Source: Agapetus fuscipes
Taxonomy: Eukaryota > Arthropoda > Insecta > Trichoptera > Glossosomatidae
NCBI GenBank assembly: GCA_951799405.1
Contig: OX637339.1
Location: 7,378,001 to 7,442,000, forward strand
DNA: 64,000 nt
Direction: 5' to 3'
Shown here: positions 1 to 10,463 of the stretch, one piece after another
Layout of the letters: each line of letters begins with the position of its first letter
Position numbering within the stretch: the first letter of the stretch is position 1
Notes under the pieces: model-generated
Databases searched by the model: none
The model's input: the letters and a program-made list of their open reading frames with translations, nothing else
Told to the model about the DNA's origin: nothing
Position numbers and translations under genes: made by a program

Positions 1-57
1 TAACACTTTCATCACCACAAGGCAATCAGGCGATAAGGTTTTCATCATCACACTGCG

Positions 58-223
58 AAAGAGATCAGGAAGTCCAATAGTTTGATGGATGGACGGTGTC
101 AACGCAGATGCATCCAAGTCAGACATACGTAGCTGGAGAGCAAATGCGATGAACAGACGAGAGTGGAGGAAAATCCTGGATTCAGCCAACACCCACTCGA
201 CACGAGGGCTGTCAAATTCATGA
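58..223 (+). pseudogene. LINE ORF2 C-terminal fragment
   Basis: One frame reads RSGSPIV, a stop, then WMDGVNADASKSDIRSWRAN and NRREWRKILDSA before a natural stop. This matches the basic RGRP..W.D.V tail followed by W+.A..R..W+ seen at the C terminus of many non-LTR retrotransposon polyproteins. Only the last 50 or so codons survive, with one in-frame stop, so it is a dead 5'-truncated copy. The clade cannot be assigned from this piece. Confidence 0.55.
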
Positions 224-404
224 TAAAGATGATTGTATGTCTTACCAAAAGATGGATGGTTAGACCATATATGTGAAAGGCTTACCCTAAATTTTTACAA
301 TGTCATCCTATAAAGATTCATTATGATCGTTTTTAATTAAACGGATATCATATTTTTTATAAAATAAAATAGATGTTGAAATGTAGACCCGTATCTGTTT
401 GCCG

Positions 405-555
405 CGTCTATAATCTAATCTATAATCTAAGTTGCAAGGATATATTCATTCAAAGCTCTCAGATGTATGCCCACAAACAAACACGTGTAGTTCGCGCTTA
501 CAAATGCTGATTGTGTACTTACAAATAAAATCCAAACCTCAAATGAACATAAGCG
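405..555 (-). repeat. Rep-B, partial
   Basis: This is the 3' half of Rep-B on the minus strand, beginning at the (TAGATTA)-type tail and ending after the segment read here as CTCAAATGAACATAAG. It belongs to the subfamily with CAAACAAACACGTGTAG, also seen at 8.7, 11.6 and 25.1 kb. Confidence 0.8.
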
Positions 556-765
556 TCAGGGCTGAAAATCCCTTCGTAGTGACAGAAATTCCTAAACGGC
601 GCACTACGAATCACTATCATATAGTTTTGAATATGCAAATATATATTTGAAATTTAGATTTTAGATTATTATGTATAGAAGTACTAATTTATAGTGTTGG
701 ATCTTTCAAACAGGGAATAAAGACCTATCACTTTATCGCGTGAACGCTGAAAGCACCCTTGTAGG

Positions 766-1157
766 TACAAAAAACTACACTGGCTTCGTTTCCCGGAGAG
801 GGTGGTCTACCGTGTTTGTCTGATGGTATATAAAGCCATCAATGGCTTGGCTCCACCTTATCTGACTGACATGATTTCGCCTGTTGAGATGGGTGTGAGA
901 AGGCAGACACTCAGATCTGCGGGTGATGGTGCAATCAATTTGGTTCAGCTGCACCGTCAGATCCGTACAAATTTTGGAGACTGTGCTTTCTGTGTTGCGG
1001 GTCGGTGGAGTGGAACAGACTGCCACCCGGAGTGAAGAATTCCAAATCTATGGGTAGGTATATTTCGCGGATCTCCAAGACGCACCTTTTCAAAAAGTCT
1101 TATCCGTGATCGGAGAGGGCCCTTGAGGTGTGACACACACAAAAACGGCGCTCTCTT
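766..1157 (+). pseudogene. CR1-like LINE, C-terminal coding end plus 3' UTR
   Basis: The frame VVYRVCLMVYKAINGLAPPY followed by LRSA and TNFGDCAF resembles the C-terminal region of CR1/L2-clade reverse transcriptase proteins (LHWLP..R..YK...L.YK...G.AP.YL...). The frame is broken after the GRWSGTDCHPE segment. Downstream, 1117-1153 carries the family's 3' stem-loop, with an inner GTGTG/CACAC stem and an outer GGGCC/GGCGC stem. A related copy lies at 7,481-7,775. It is a 5'-truncated, inactive copy. Confidence 0.7.
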
Positions 1158-1840
1158 ATCATGTGCAATTAAAAATAAATAAGCCTGATAAATATATAAA
1201 TATACATAAAGTACCAAACCAAACGGTGCTCTACACATCAGCATCATAATTTTTTTCTGATATCTTTCTAGACAAAAATAAATAAAGCAACATTTCATTT
1301 TGAGAATTGCGCCCCCAGTATAATTGAGTACCGGACAAAACGTCACATAGTATAGGTACGTATAACATAGTTGAAACAGCATGACCCGGCCGTCAGTCGT
1401 ACTTGATGTAAGACACAGACTCGTATAATATAAGACTACGTCAAGTATAAAATATTTTGCGCAAACTCAAAACATGCGTTTACTAAAAACTGTACAACAA
1501 CTTGAGCAGAGCTTTCAGTGAGGGCTTAGTTCTAAACATTTATCGGTGAACTCTATGGTCGAGTTTAAACGTAAAATTACAGAGTAAGAGAAGCCTCTTA
1601 CTTGTCCAGGCCCTGAGGGAATGATTTGAAACCCTTGCCGACTTGAAATATGGACGATCTCCATAGTGCTGTATCAGCCTTTTTTGTACTTTGACAAAAG
1701 TCTACCAACTACAATAGTAAGTACGTATAAGTTCAACTTTTTCTTCTTTTTTGTAAGCTGTTTTCAGTCCGCTTCTGCACCACGATTACAAAATATTTTT
1801 AAACATTGAGACGGTTCAGGAGTGACTGCAACTACTGCAA
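1158..1840. other. No gene or repeat recognised
   Basis: AT-rich sequence without a convincing open frame. No family described elsewhere in this window is visible here. Confidence 0.5.
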
Positions 1841-1948
1841 CTAAGCTACACATATAGTGTAACTTCTTGCCTGCGTTATCCCCGAAGGGGTCGCATGTGG
1901 CGGTTCGGGACCTATTTATTTTTACGGGTAAGGGGGCCGGCCTTATAT
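1841..1948 (-). repeat. Rep-A, 3' portion
   Basis: A minus-strand Rep-A 3' end: CTACACATATAGTG hairpin, CCCCGAAGGGG hairpin and GGGGGCCGGCC. The tRNA-like head is missing. Confidence 0.8.
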
Positions 1949-1984
1949 AATAATAATTTTATTAGGATGAAGAAGACAAAGCAT

Positions 1985-2562
1985 AGATTCATCTCGAAAT
2001 CTATTTTTCATATTAAATGCATGCCTATAAGCACACACGCATAAATTCGTGTTTACAAATGCCGCATATGAGCAAAAAATATAAAACCTACATGTCAAAT
2101 ATAAAGTCCGGTCGATAGCTCAGTTGGTAGAGTGCTTGCATTCTACCCCGTGAGCTCGGGTTCGAATCCCACCGAGGAGGGTGTCAGAAATGATTTCCTA
2201 TTTCGGTGTTTATTTCAAACCCCATAATAAAAATACCGGCAAGGTTTACTCAGCCTTCACAAGAAATGAGTACCAGCCCCATCGGAGCTGGGAATCCCCC
2301 CACTTCAACTGAAGTGGTTGGCGTAAGGCCGGCCTCCTTACCTGTAAAAATAAATAGGTTCAACTCGCCACATGCGACCCCTTCGGGGATAACGCGGCAA
2401 GAAGTTACACTATATGTGTAGCTTAGTTGCGTTTTTTTTTTTTTTTGCGTTTTTTTTCATATTAACTTTGCAACTCAAGCTGACCTTCTCTGAAGCAGGA
2501 GTGACAATGGCAAAGTGAACCATTTTTACAGTATGGGTGGTCAGCTCATAACAACAAGTAAA
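1985..2562 (-). repeat. Rep-B split by a Rep-A insertion
   Basis: The two halves of one minus-strand Rep-B lie at about 1985-2100 and 2466-2562. Rep-A fills the gap. Joining the halves would give a near full-length Rep-B, so Rep-A inserted into a pre-existing Rep-B. Confidence 0.7.
2109..2432 (+). repeat. Rep-A, full-length tRNA-derived SINE
   Basis: This is the best reference copy. The head has a pol III A box (GATAGCTCAGTTGGTAG) and B box (GGTTCGAATCCC). A roughly 250 bp body follows, with CACTTCAACTGAAGTGG, a CCCCTTCGGGG hairpin and a terminal CTATATGTGTAG. The copy ends in GTTGCG and a T-run. Structure and copy number, about 20 recognisable copies or pieces here, fit a SINE moved by a LINE. 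The head departs from a foldable tRNA, so it is not a tRNA gene. Confidence 0.88.
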
Positions 2563-2670
2563 TACTTTTTAAGATGTTATGAGCTCCTCCCAGCATGTTA
2601 ATAACTACGTTACAGTTACAAGGATAACGTTTATCGCACAAAAAGTAAGGTTCTACTATTGATTTCAAAT

Positions 2671-2722
2671 TATGATCATGATGATGATGATGGTGGTTGT
2701 GATGATGATGCTGCTGATGATT
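2671..2722. repeat. Imperfect (GAT)n microsatellite
   Basis: A run of GAT trinucleotides with a few substitutions (GGTGGTTGT, GCTGCT). No reading frame around it looks coding. Confidence 0.9.
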
Positions 2723-3302
2723 CGTTAGGAGTTACACCGCAGGGTTTGACAATATAGGTCATGAGTTGTCACGGCCGAGATTGGGCGCATAATCCAATTA
2801 CACACCTACCGAGATACTCCATAGTGATGAGAGAACGGAGGCATTTACCATTTAGCTCCTCCTGAAAACCTAATACTTTGTGTAACAAAACACCTCTCTT
2901 TCGATCTGAAGCCCGTCGACCCTCAATTTTTCATGGAATGATGAAATGTACTACATCATTTGTAAAATATGAAAAATAGCGAATGTATTAGAAATAATTT
3001 GTGAGGATAAAAAAAATGGTTTCAACTCTACAGATGCTCAGATAGCTCCTAGTTTAGTTGGCCAGAAATATAATTAAGAGATATAACAAGCAAGAGCAGC
3101 ATTCATAAAAAGTAAAATGTTGACTAACAGAATCCTAACCATATAGTGAGATGCTACAGGTTTCCAATTGTACTATTTGGCGTGGAAGGATAGACACTTG
3201 CACAGGGCCTCGAGAATAGAATCACTGCCTTTAAAATGTAGGTGTACTGTCGGATGTTGGAGGTTTCCTGGATGAATTGAGTCACAAATGGTGAAGTTCT
3301 TT
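2723..3302. other. No gene or repeat recognised
   Basis: AT-rich sequence. Short minus-strand frames exist but have no recognisable composition or motif. Confidence 0.45.
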
Positions 3303-3664
3303 CGCTTATGAACCCCAGGTTCAAACTCCTGATGTCCATCACAAGGCCAAAACAGATTTATTTCAGCCAAACAATGAGAAATGTGAAGTCATCACTCTTG
3401 CATTTAATCATACAGAGAAACATCGCCAACAGACTGAGAAAGTGCAAAAGAGCGCTTAAAAGGAGTATGCTGGGAATCAGCCTCGCTTATGAACCCCAGG
3501 TTCAAACTCCTGATGTCTATCCCAAGGCCAAAACAGATTTATTTCAGCCAAACAATGAGAAATGTGAAGTCATCACTCTTGCATTTAATCATACAGAGAA
3601 ACATCGCCAACAGACTGAGAAAGTGCAAAAGAGCGCTTAAAAGGAGTATGCTGGGAATCAGCCT
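3303..3664 (+). repeat. 181 bp tandem duplication inside a LINE fragment
   Basis: 3303-3483 and 3484-3664 are head-to-tail copies offset by 181 bp. I noticed only two differences, in the GTCCATCACAAGG versus GTCTATCCCAAGG segment, so the event is recent relative to the decayed LINE that contains it. Confidence 0.92.
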
Positions 3665-3945
3665 CAGAGAAAAGGTTCCAAACCAAGAGATCCGTAGACG
3701 CACTGGTGTCACTGATGTTATACAGCAAGTAAGCTGCTTTAAGTGGCGCTTGGCAGATCGAAAACGGTCGTCCATTGGTGGCCCAGGATGCCTAAAAAGG
3801 GAATGGGGAGATCCCAATTGGACGACATCAAGGGAATTTAAGGCAGAGGATGGCTGAACACAGCAGCCGATAGACAAACATGGAGGAGATTGGAAGAGGC
3901 CTGCGTCCAGGAGTGGACAGAGAAAGGTTGAGGAAGGATTTACAT
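3420..3945 (+). pseudogene. RTE-like LINE C-terminal fragment
   Basis: The frame includes ANRLRKCKRALKRSMLGISL, VPNQEIRRRTGVTDVIQQV and KWR. This is the A..R.M.G....D+..N..IR..T...D...+I...KW.WAGH block near the C terminus of RTE/BovB-type and related insect LINE proteins. The following part is frameshifted but still recalls D.I+..AG..W...A.DR..WR..EAYVQEWT. The related minus-strand copy at 59.5 kb keeps the WAGHVARQD motif. It is inactive. Confidence 0.72.
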
Positions 3946-4644
3946 AAGTGCGTCCTTTTAATTCAGAATAAATTTGCTATGCTAACGTTGAAAATACGGC
4001 GCCTTAAAGTATCTAATACAGCGTACGTATAACCTACAAGGTACTAAACAACCCTTATTTCAGTAGTGACTTTAGACTTTGGGTCTGACCACAGAGCGTT
4101 GACCACTTCGCTGCCTTCCGACAACCCTTAAACACATCTCGTGGAGAATAACGTGAAAAGCGTTTCACAAAAATGTATGCAAACAAAAACGCTCACCGGA
4201 GGCAATATAATACTTTTCATACATAGATTATTTTGGTAAACACTTGGTGAGTTTGTTTCACTTTTTGGGTACCTAGTGTTTTCCAACTCTCAACTGACAC
4301 AATTCACCGGCAACTTCACCCTGAGTAAGATGACCAGCCTGTAAATTGCCCGGGTAAGGTATTTTATGAACCCCAACTAATAATTGGAGGGATAATTACG
4401 AGTTTCGTGTATTGGAGTAATAAAATTAAACACTTTTTGAATGATGGGATCCTTGACTTTTTTGTTTTTAAAATAAATTTGTGAAGAGGGATGCGGATGT
4501 GAGGGAGGGATTCATTCTCCAACCATCTTTTTCATGAGAAAAGGTATTACGCAACTATCGAAACAAAGCTACACATATAGTGTAACTTCTTGTTCTCTTC
4601 CTTGTATTCGCTTACTTGCGATACATATGTTTCTTTTCTCACGA

Positions 4645-5298
4645 TATTAAAATACCAACATCTGGCTGAAAGTCACCCATACTGGTAAAATGTTTGACCT
4701 TTTCAATGGCACCTCTGTGTTAGACAAGGGAAGGAAGACAAGAGTTACAGGGCTTCTGTTCATTTAAGATTTGTTTTTATTTTTAAAGAACAAATTTTCT
4801 GGCCGATAACTCAGTTGGTAGAGTGCTGACAATTCATGCCGAGATTCTGGGTTAGAATCTAAGCGAGGGTATCAGAAATGATTTGCCGTTGCGTTGTTTA
4901 TTTCAAACACACAATTCAAACACACAATTCAAATACCGGCAAAGTTTACACATCCTTTACAATAATTGAGTACCAGCCCCCTCGGAAGCTGAGAAACCCC
5001 CACTTCAACAGAAGTGGTTAAAGAGGCCGGCCCCCTTACCTGGAAAAATAAATAATTTCCACTCCCCACTCGCCACATGCCATAACGCGGAAAGAACGTA
5101 CACTATATGCGTAGCTTAATTGCACTTGCGTAACACTGTCAGGGAAAGACGACAAGAGTTGCAGGTTCATGTGAGGTTTGTTATTATTTTTTTGAAAGTG
5201 CACTGCGGCATGTTTTGTGAAATTACACGTCTCTGCTAGTGGGCATACATTCAACGGGAATTTTTAATGTTGCTACATCTTTGAAACTTAGATTATAG
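4645..5298 (+). repeat. Two Rep-B pieces flanking a Rep-A
   Basis: Plus-strand Rep-B sequence runs from about 4645 to 4798 and from about 5125 to the TTAGATTATAG tail at 5298, with a Rep-A between. The two pieces overlap in Rep-B coordinates (both contain the GACAAGAGTT region), so they may be two neighbouring copies rather than one split copy. Confidence 0.65.
4800..5117 (+). repeat. Rep-A, nearly full length
   Basis: It has the A box (GATAACTCAGTTGGTAG), a decayed B box (GGGTTAGAATC), the CACTTCAAC.GAAGTGG centre and the TATATGCGTAG end. A short duplication (AAACACACAATTC twice) lies near 4907-4930. Confidence 0.82.
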
Positions 5299-6039
5299 GT
5301 CCCTGTACAAATCTGTATCATACATATTTGTAAATAGAACATGCTGCCATAAACCATTTTCTAAGAACGTATATTCATCATCTCTTCATTTACTTTTCGC
5401 CTGGAATTCTTTCTTTTCTTCGCCCGATGGAAGGAATTCCTTGAAAGGTGGAAAGAGAAGCAGTGCGGGCTTTCTGAGAAAGAAACTGCAATAAAGTTGG
5501 ATAAATACCTCAAACGCGAGAGTCTCCGGGTGAAGTTTTCTTACGTCAAGAAAAGGATAAAAGAAAGGAAGGCATCTAGACGTTCTCCTAGGAATTTTAT
5601 ACCTCCAGGCGAAACCTTATATACGGTCTAAGACAATGTTATTTCAGTGATATTACATATATGTTTTTTTAATTTTTGGAAGGCTTAAAAATATGACAAA
5701 TTTGATACAAGTATAATAACAATATTAAAAATAGACATATGATCAGAAAATTATGTATCAATACTCCGAAAGCGCTCCAGATATTAAAGTCAACTCTTGA
5801 ATATAAACTCTATATTTATTATTGCTTTGTTGATATATTATTTTAATTTTTATACAATGCTTAAATGACCTTCGATACTCCTGCATGAAAGAGAGATCTT
5901 GTGTTTGTGCCAAGACAAGGCTTCAAGTTTTTCAATCAAGACATTCTTCCTTAACCAGGAGTTCTTCGTCCTTCAGCCTGTATACATAATGAGATAAAGG
6001 AGACATTGTAGAGAGTTTTAAAAGGCATTCAAAACATTA
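5299..6039. other. No gene or repeat recognised
   Basis: AT-rich, with purine-rich GAAAG/GGAAG tracts at 5400-5590. No coding or repeat signal I can support. Confidence 0.5.
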
Positions 6040-6260
6040 TATTGTTCAGTCATTGGTAGAGTGCTTGCATTCCATGCATGTTTCGGTGTGTATTTTCAAC
6101 CTTAAATAAAATACCGGGAAGGGTTACTCAGCCTTCACAACATACGAGCATCTACCTCCTGAGGAGCTGGGAAACTCTCACTTCAACTGAAGTGATTGGC
6201 GTACGGCCGGCCCCTTTACCTGTAAAAAGGTTCACTTGCCACTTCGGGGAGAACGTATAA
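6040..6260 (+). repeat. Rep-A with internal deletion
   Basis: A decayed head (CAGTCATTGGTAGAGTGCTTG) joins directly to the TTTCGGTGT body, so the B-box region is deleted. The CTTCAACTGAAGTG centre and GGCCGGCCCC remain. Confidence 0.75.
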
Positions 6261-6365
6261 AGAAGTTTTTCATTCATACAAATCAACATTTAATTAATAA
6301 AAAGAGTTTTTATTGAAAAAATCGTTGTTTTTATCTTCACTGATTGATTCTAAATGCCTAAGCGC

Positions 6366-6687
6366 TAGTTTATTATTTATTTATTTAACAAATACATACA
6401 GAACTGACAGTGAAACACCAAAACGTCTCAATACATAAAACATTGCAGACATAATAGAACAATACACAGACACATTAATCTACGCATCCATACGTCGTTC
6501 TAATATACATACAGACTCTGATAGTAAGCGATCCACGCCAGTTGTAAATATATCCAGGTGTGGGGCTGAGGAGGCCAGAGTATTGAGCAGCGACAGCGCA
6601 CGCACTACCCAAGACTGACGGAGAACATTGGATCGGCAGGCGGGGATCGTGAAAAGATCATGACTTCTTGCTCTATTAATGGGTTGT
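6366..6687 (-). pseudogene. LINE C-terminal coding end with (TAAA)n-like tail
   Basis: Read on the minus strand, a continuous frame of about 70 codons contains PINRARSHDLFTIPACRSN, SWVVRALSLLN and LLSESVCILERRMDA before a stop. The pattern of basic residues, P.CR.....SW.VRA..LLN is typical of Jockey/CR1-group LINE C termini. The 3' side runs into TTATTTATTTATTTAA, a simple-repeat tail expected of such elements. Severely 5'-truncated. Confidence 0.6.
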
Positions 6688-6948
6688 ATCTAAATCTAAA
6701 TCTAAATCTAAGCTGCAAAGATATGTATCATTTGAGATTCATATTAAATGCATTCCCACAAGCAGACATGCATAATTTCGCGCTTACACATGCTGCATGT
6801 GGACCTACAATATAAAAACCCCAATCTCAAATGAACATAAGCCCTGCAACTCTTGCCGACCTTCCCTGAAGCAGGGGTGACATTGGCAAAGTGAACCATT
6901 TTTTTACAGTATGGGTGGTCAGCCGCATACCAACCTATCAATCAAGGA
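6688..6948 (-). repeat. Rep-B, full length
   Basis: A good reference copy on the minus strand. It has a (TAGATTT)n tail, the AAGCAGACATG, GGGGTGACATTGGC, CAGTATGGGTGGTCAG and AACCTATCAATCAAGGA blocks. The constant end (TCCTTGA in sense orientation) and variable simple tail suggest a retroposon. No clear pol III boxes are visible. Confidence 0.85.
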
Positions 6949-7480
6949 GTATCAGTTAATATTAAGAGGTTTACTCTAACTAACTTAGATCTAAAATATG
7001 AACGAATAAAATCCAATAGCATTTAGGCATTTAGAACCGAAATCATTGAAAATATTATATGTATATTTATTTCATATATTTTTTTATTAATTTTAAAAAA
7101 ATATTTTCAAGCTTTAGAAAATTTGCATTAAACGTATATCACAGTTAGACATGACTCTTTCGAAGCGCATTTAATTATATGTACATTGGTAAACATAGGT
7201 TTCCATGAGCAACTTTAGATAAGCGTAGATGTCTGTTGACAAAAGTAGGCGAGTGTTCTACGCTTTCCGAAAAGCGTAGGCCGTAGAGCGTCGTAGGCGC
7301 CCACGGGATAAAAGGAAAGCCCGGACAAATTATTCATGCGACAAACAAACATTAATTTTACCTGGAACACGTTACAACTAACATTATTATCTGTTAGCTT
7401 AAGGAATTGTTGTGCTTACATGATGTTTTAAATATTGTAAACATATTGTAAACATGAAACAAATCATATTACTCCATTGT

Positions 7481-7775
7481 TGAAAAAACTGCATTGGCTT
7501 CGTTTTCCGGAGAGGGTGGTCTACCGTGTTTGTCTGATGGTTTACAAAGCTGTCAATGGTACGGCTCCTTCATACCTGTCTGACATGTTCTCACCTATTG
7601 AGATAGATTTGAGACGCCAAACTCTCAGGGTGTGGGGTGGTTGACTTAGTCCAGTCGTCACGTCAGACACGCACTAATTTTGGGGACCGTGTTTTTCGGT
7701 TTGCGGTCCCAATGGAGTGGAACAGACTACCACCTAATGTGAGGAAGGCAGAAACTGTTGGTGTCTTTAAAGGAG
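7481..7775 (+). pseudogene. CR1-like LINE C-terminal fragment
   Basis: It is the same family as the copy at 0.8 kb: LHWLRFPERVVYRVCLMVYK, then NGTAPSYLSDM, and RTNFGDRVFRFAVPMEWNRL after a frameshift. FGDR.F..A....WN.LP is a standard C-terminal signature of CR1/L2 proteins. The copy breaks off without a clear 3' UTR. Confidence 0.75.
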
Positions 7776-7790
7776 CACTACAATAGTAGT

Positions 7791-8639
7791 AAGAAATTCA
7801 CAGTTCTTGTTCATTTGCTGTCAAAGATTCTTTTATTGAAAAAATATTGTGAAATTAATTTTTTTGTTCTCTCAAAACCTTGTAAAGAAGAATGCAATTC
7901 ACTTTCACTATCTAGTCATAGTATGCATAGGTACAGCATACTTTATTCGGGTTCTAAGGTGTTTTCTCATGTTTTAAGTATATTAGAAACACCTTAATAA
8001 TATTTTACATATTTCCTGAAAAAAAATTGAGAATCGGTTAAGCGGTTTAGGAGTCCATAGGGAACAAAAATACAGACATTCAGACATACATTAAATTTTA
8101 TAATATTAGATGTACGTTGTATGTACAATGTACATGCATGCTACAACTTTATATGACGTGTTTACATATCATTTTCCATCTCTCATCGCTCGCATCAAAT
8201 GTTTGCATTCGGGTCTCTGCAAATACATAAATATTTCGAATATTATTCGAAGTCTCCCCGAGGAATGTTTATTTGCTGTTTGTGAAAAAACAAAAGCTTC
8301 CATTTTGTTTGTTTATCCAACAACTAGCCCTGCCGCGCTTTGCTGTGGCTCAGTCTGGTTAACTGGTAAATTAAGAATACTTTTTCAAAATTATGAAAAA
8401 AAATTCTAAAAGGTTTCGATATTAATTTTTGATGTAAAAAATGTCTTTCTGTTCCGTGGTTTCCGAGTTCAATGACAGCGTTGCAAGAAAACCAGGAAAA
8501 GGGAACTGTTTTTGATCCATCCAGCACAAAACTTTACAGGAACCATTCCGAGAATATTTTACAGATGTAATCTTTTATCTAAGTTTCATAGACTTTCATG
8601 CTACCACCACAGACATATTAACTTTTGAAATTAAAAAAA
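7791..8639. other. No gene or repeat recognised
   Basis: AT-rich. Frames of 79 and 99 codons exist but lack any motif, and their composition matches the surrounding noncoding DNA. Confidence 0.5.
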
Positions 8640-8955
8640 AATGCATGCATATAAACAGGCACGTGTCAGTTCGCGCTTACAAATGCTGCATGTGTTATAA
8701 TATTAATAATAATAATCTAAGTTGCAAGGATATATTCATTCAAAGCTCTTAGATGTATGCCCACAAACAAACACGTGTAGTTCGCGCTTACAAATGCTGA
8801 TTATGTACTTACAAATAAAATCCAAACCTCAAATGAACATAAGCCCTGCAACTCTTGCCGACATTCCCTGAAACAGGGGTGACATTGGCAAAGTGAACCA
8901 TTTTTTACAGTATGGGTGGTCAGACTCATACCAAACTACAAGTCAAGGAATATAC
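8640..8955 (-). repeat. Rep-B, a fragment followed by a full copy
   Basis: A short piece (about 8640-8697) precedes a full minus-strand copy (8708-8955) ending in AAGTCAAGGAATA. The full copy belongs to the CAAACAAACACGTGTAG subfamily. Confidence 0.85.
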
Positions 8956-9387
8956 AGATTCAAATATTGGTCGATGTTATTTCAAATAATTATAACCAAC
9001 CTAAAATATCTTCAATCTTAATTTGAAATGATTTTTCTTTGGTCTCCTTCTTTTGAGCTAAAAAATGTATTATCCAACGCGTTTGAAAGGGAAGCCAAGC
9101 ACCGACTCGAAACACGGCAACCTTACAAAAACTCACGGGAAAATATGCCTTAGGGGGTGTTATGATAAAGTCGAGGATCGCGTGCGGCACTTCAGAGAAA
9201 ATTCATTGAGTTTTTTGAGTGGAAACTGCGCCCTTTCTGATAAGTGAATCAATGGAGTTGCGTTATTTTGAGATTTTTTTTATAAATTTCTGTCGCGTGG
9301 AATCAGAGAAGAGAGTCTACGATTTTTTTATATATAAAGAAACGAGAGGAGTATAATCAGACAATTACATTGATTTATAATATCTAT

Positions 9388-9652
9388 GGATGGCTCCTTG
9401 ACTGATAGGTTGGTACGAGGCTGACCACCCGTGCTGTAAAAATCGGTTCACTTTTGCCAATGCCACCCCGGTTCAGGGAACGGCGGCAGGAGTTGCAAGG
9501 TTTATGTCCATGTGAGGTTTTCTTTATTTGTATGCACACATGCAGAATGTGTAGGCGCGAACCTACATGTGCCTGTCTGTGGGCATGCATTTCATATGAG
9601 CCTTAAATGCTTACATATCCTTGCAGCTTAGATTATAGATTATAGATAAATG
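9388..9652 (+). repeat. Rep-B, full length, divergent subfamily
   Basis: It runs from GCTCCTTGACTGATAGG to the TTAGATTATAGATTATAGAT tail. The GTGCCTGTCTGTGGGCATGC and CTCCTTGACTGATAGGTTGG variants mark a second subfamily shared with 9.8, 14.2, 18.2 and 34.3 kb. Confidence 0.88.
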
Positions 9653-9697
9653 GATAAGAAACTAATGAACGAAATATACGATATGTCCGTTTCAACC

Positions 9698-9957
9698 TAT
9701 AATCTATGACCTATAATCTAAGCTGCAAAGATATGTTAACATTTAAGGCTCATATTAAATGCATTCGCACAGACAGGCAAATGTAGGTTCGTGCCTACAC
9801 ATTCTGCATGCGTGCATATAAATAAACAAAACCTCACATGAACATAAACCTTACAACTCCTGCCGCTTTTCCCTTACACCGGGGTGGCATTGGCAAAAAT
9901 GAACCAATTTTTACAGCACGGGGGGTCAGCCTCATACCAACCTATCAGTCAAGGAGC
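9698..9957 (-). repeat. Rep-B, full length, inverted relative to the previous copy
   Basis: Same subfamily as the plus-strand copy 50 bp away, with a tail of ATAATCTA units facing it. The pair forms a tail-to-tail inverted repeat of about 260 bp arms. Confidence 0.88.
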
Positions 9958-10463
9958 AGTCTAACCTACTTAACCGCAAATCACTCTTACTTAGAAGGAG
10001 AAAACATATGTTCACAGTGTGTTTTTATAGTTAACAGAAAATAAACATGGGTTAAGTTTCGTAATCTTTACAGTAAGTTGGCAATTTTGAAATTCATGTC
10101 TGCGCGAACGTTGTGCGCACGCGTTTTTCTTTCGTCTTTTTTTAATTTTAAAAGCAGTGCTTATATTTTCGAACCACGTAGTTAGTGTCCACCTTCTTTT
10201 TTTGATCTGTGGTGCCCACCCTTCCATACCATAGAGTACAATTGGAAAGATGTAGCAACTCACCATACGCAGACGTAATTAAAACGTCAGGTTTATGTTA
10301 AACATTTTCATATTCATGAAACCTCTTCTTGCTTGTTTTTTTTTCAGCTTCTTATGTTTTGGATTTGTGCCAGAACTTGAATTGAGTGAACGAGTAGGTA
10401 CATCACCAATATTTGAAGATGTTTACATTTTGGATTCTTTGAAATTTCTCAATTCATGAACTG

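Noticed and set aside
957..1382. 141-codon frame on minus
   Set aside because: It lies antisense to the CR1-like LINE end and its 3' UTR, with no domain signature.
2109..2180. tRNA gene suggested by A and B boxes
   Set aside because: The same head begins about 20 repeat copies with a common 250 bp body, and it does not fold into a clean acceptor and anticodon arm. It is the SINE Rep-A.
3154..3877. Several overlapping frames on both strands
   Set aside because: Only the plus-strand LINE frame has a recognisable motif. The others are shadows, partly doubled by the tandem duplication.
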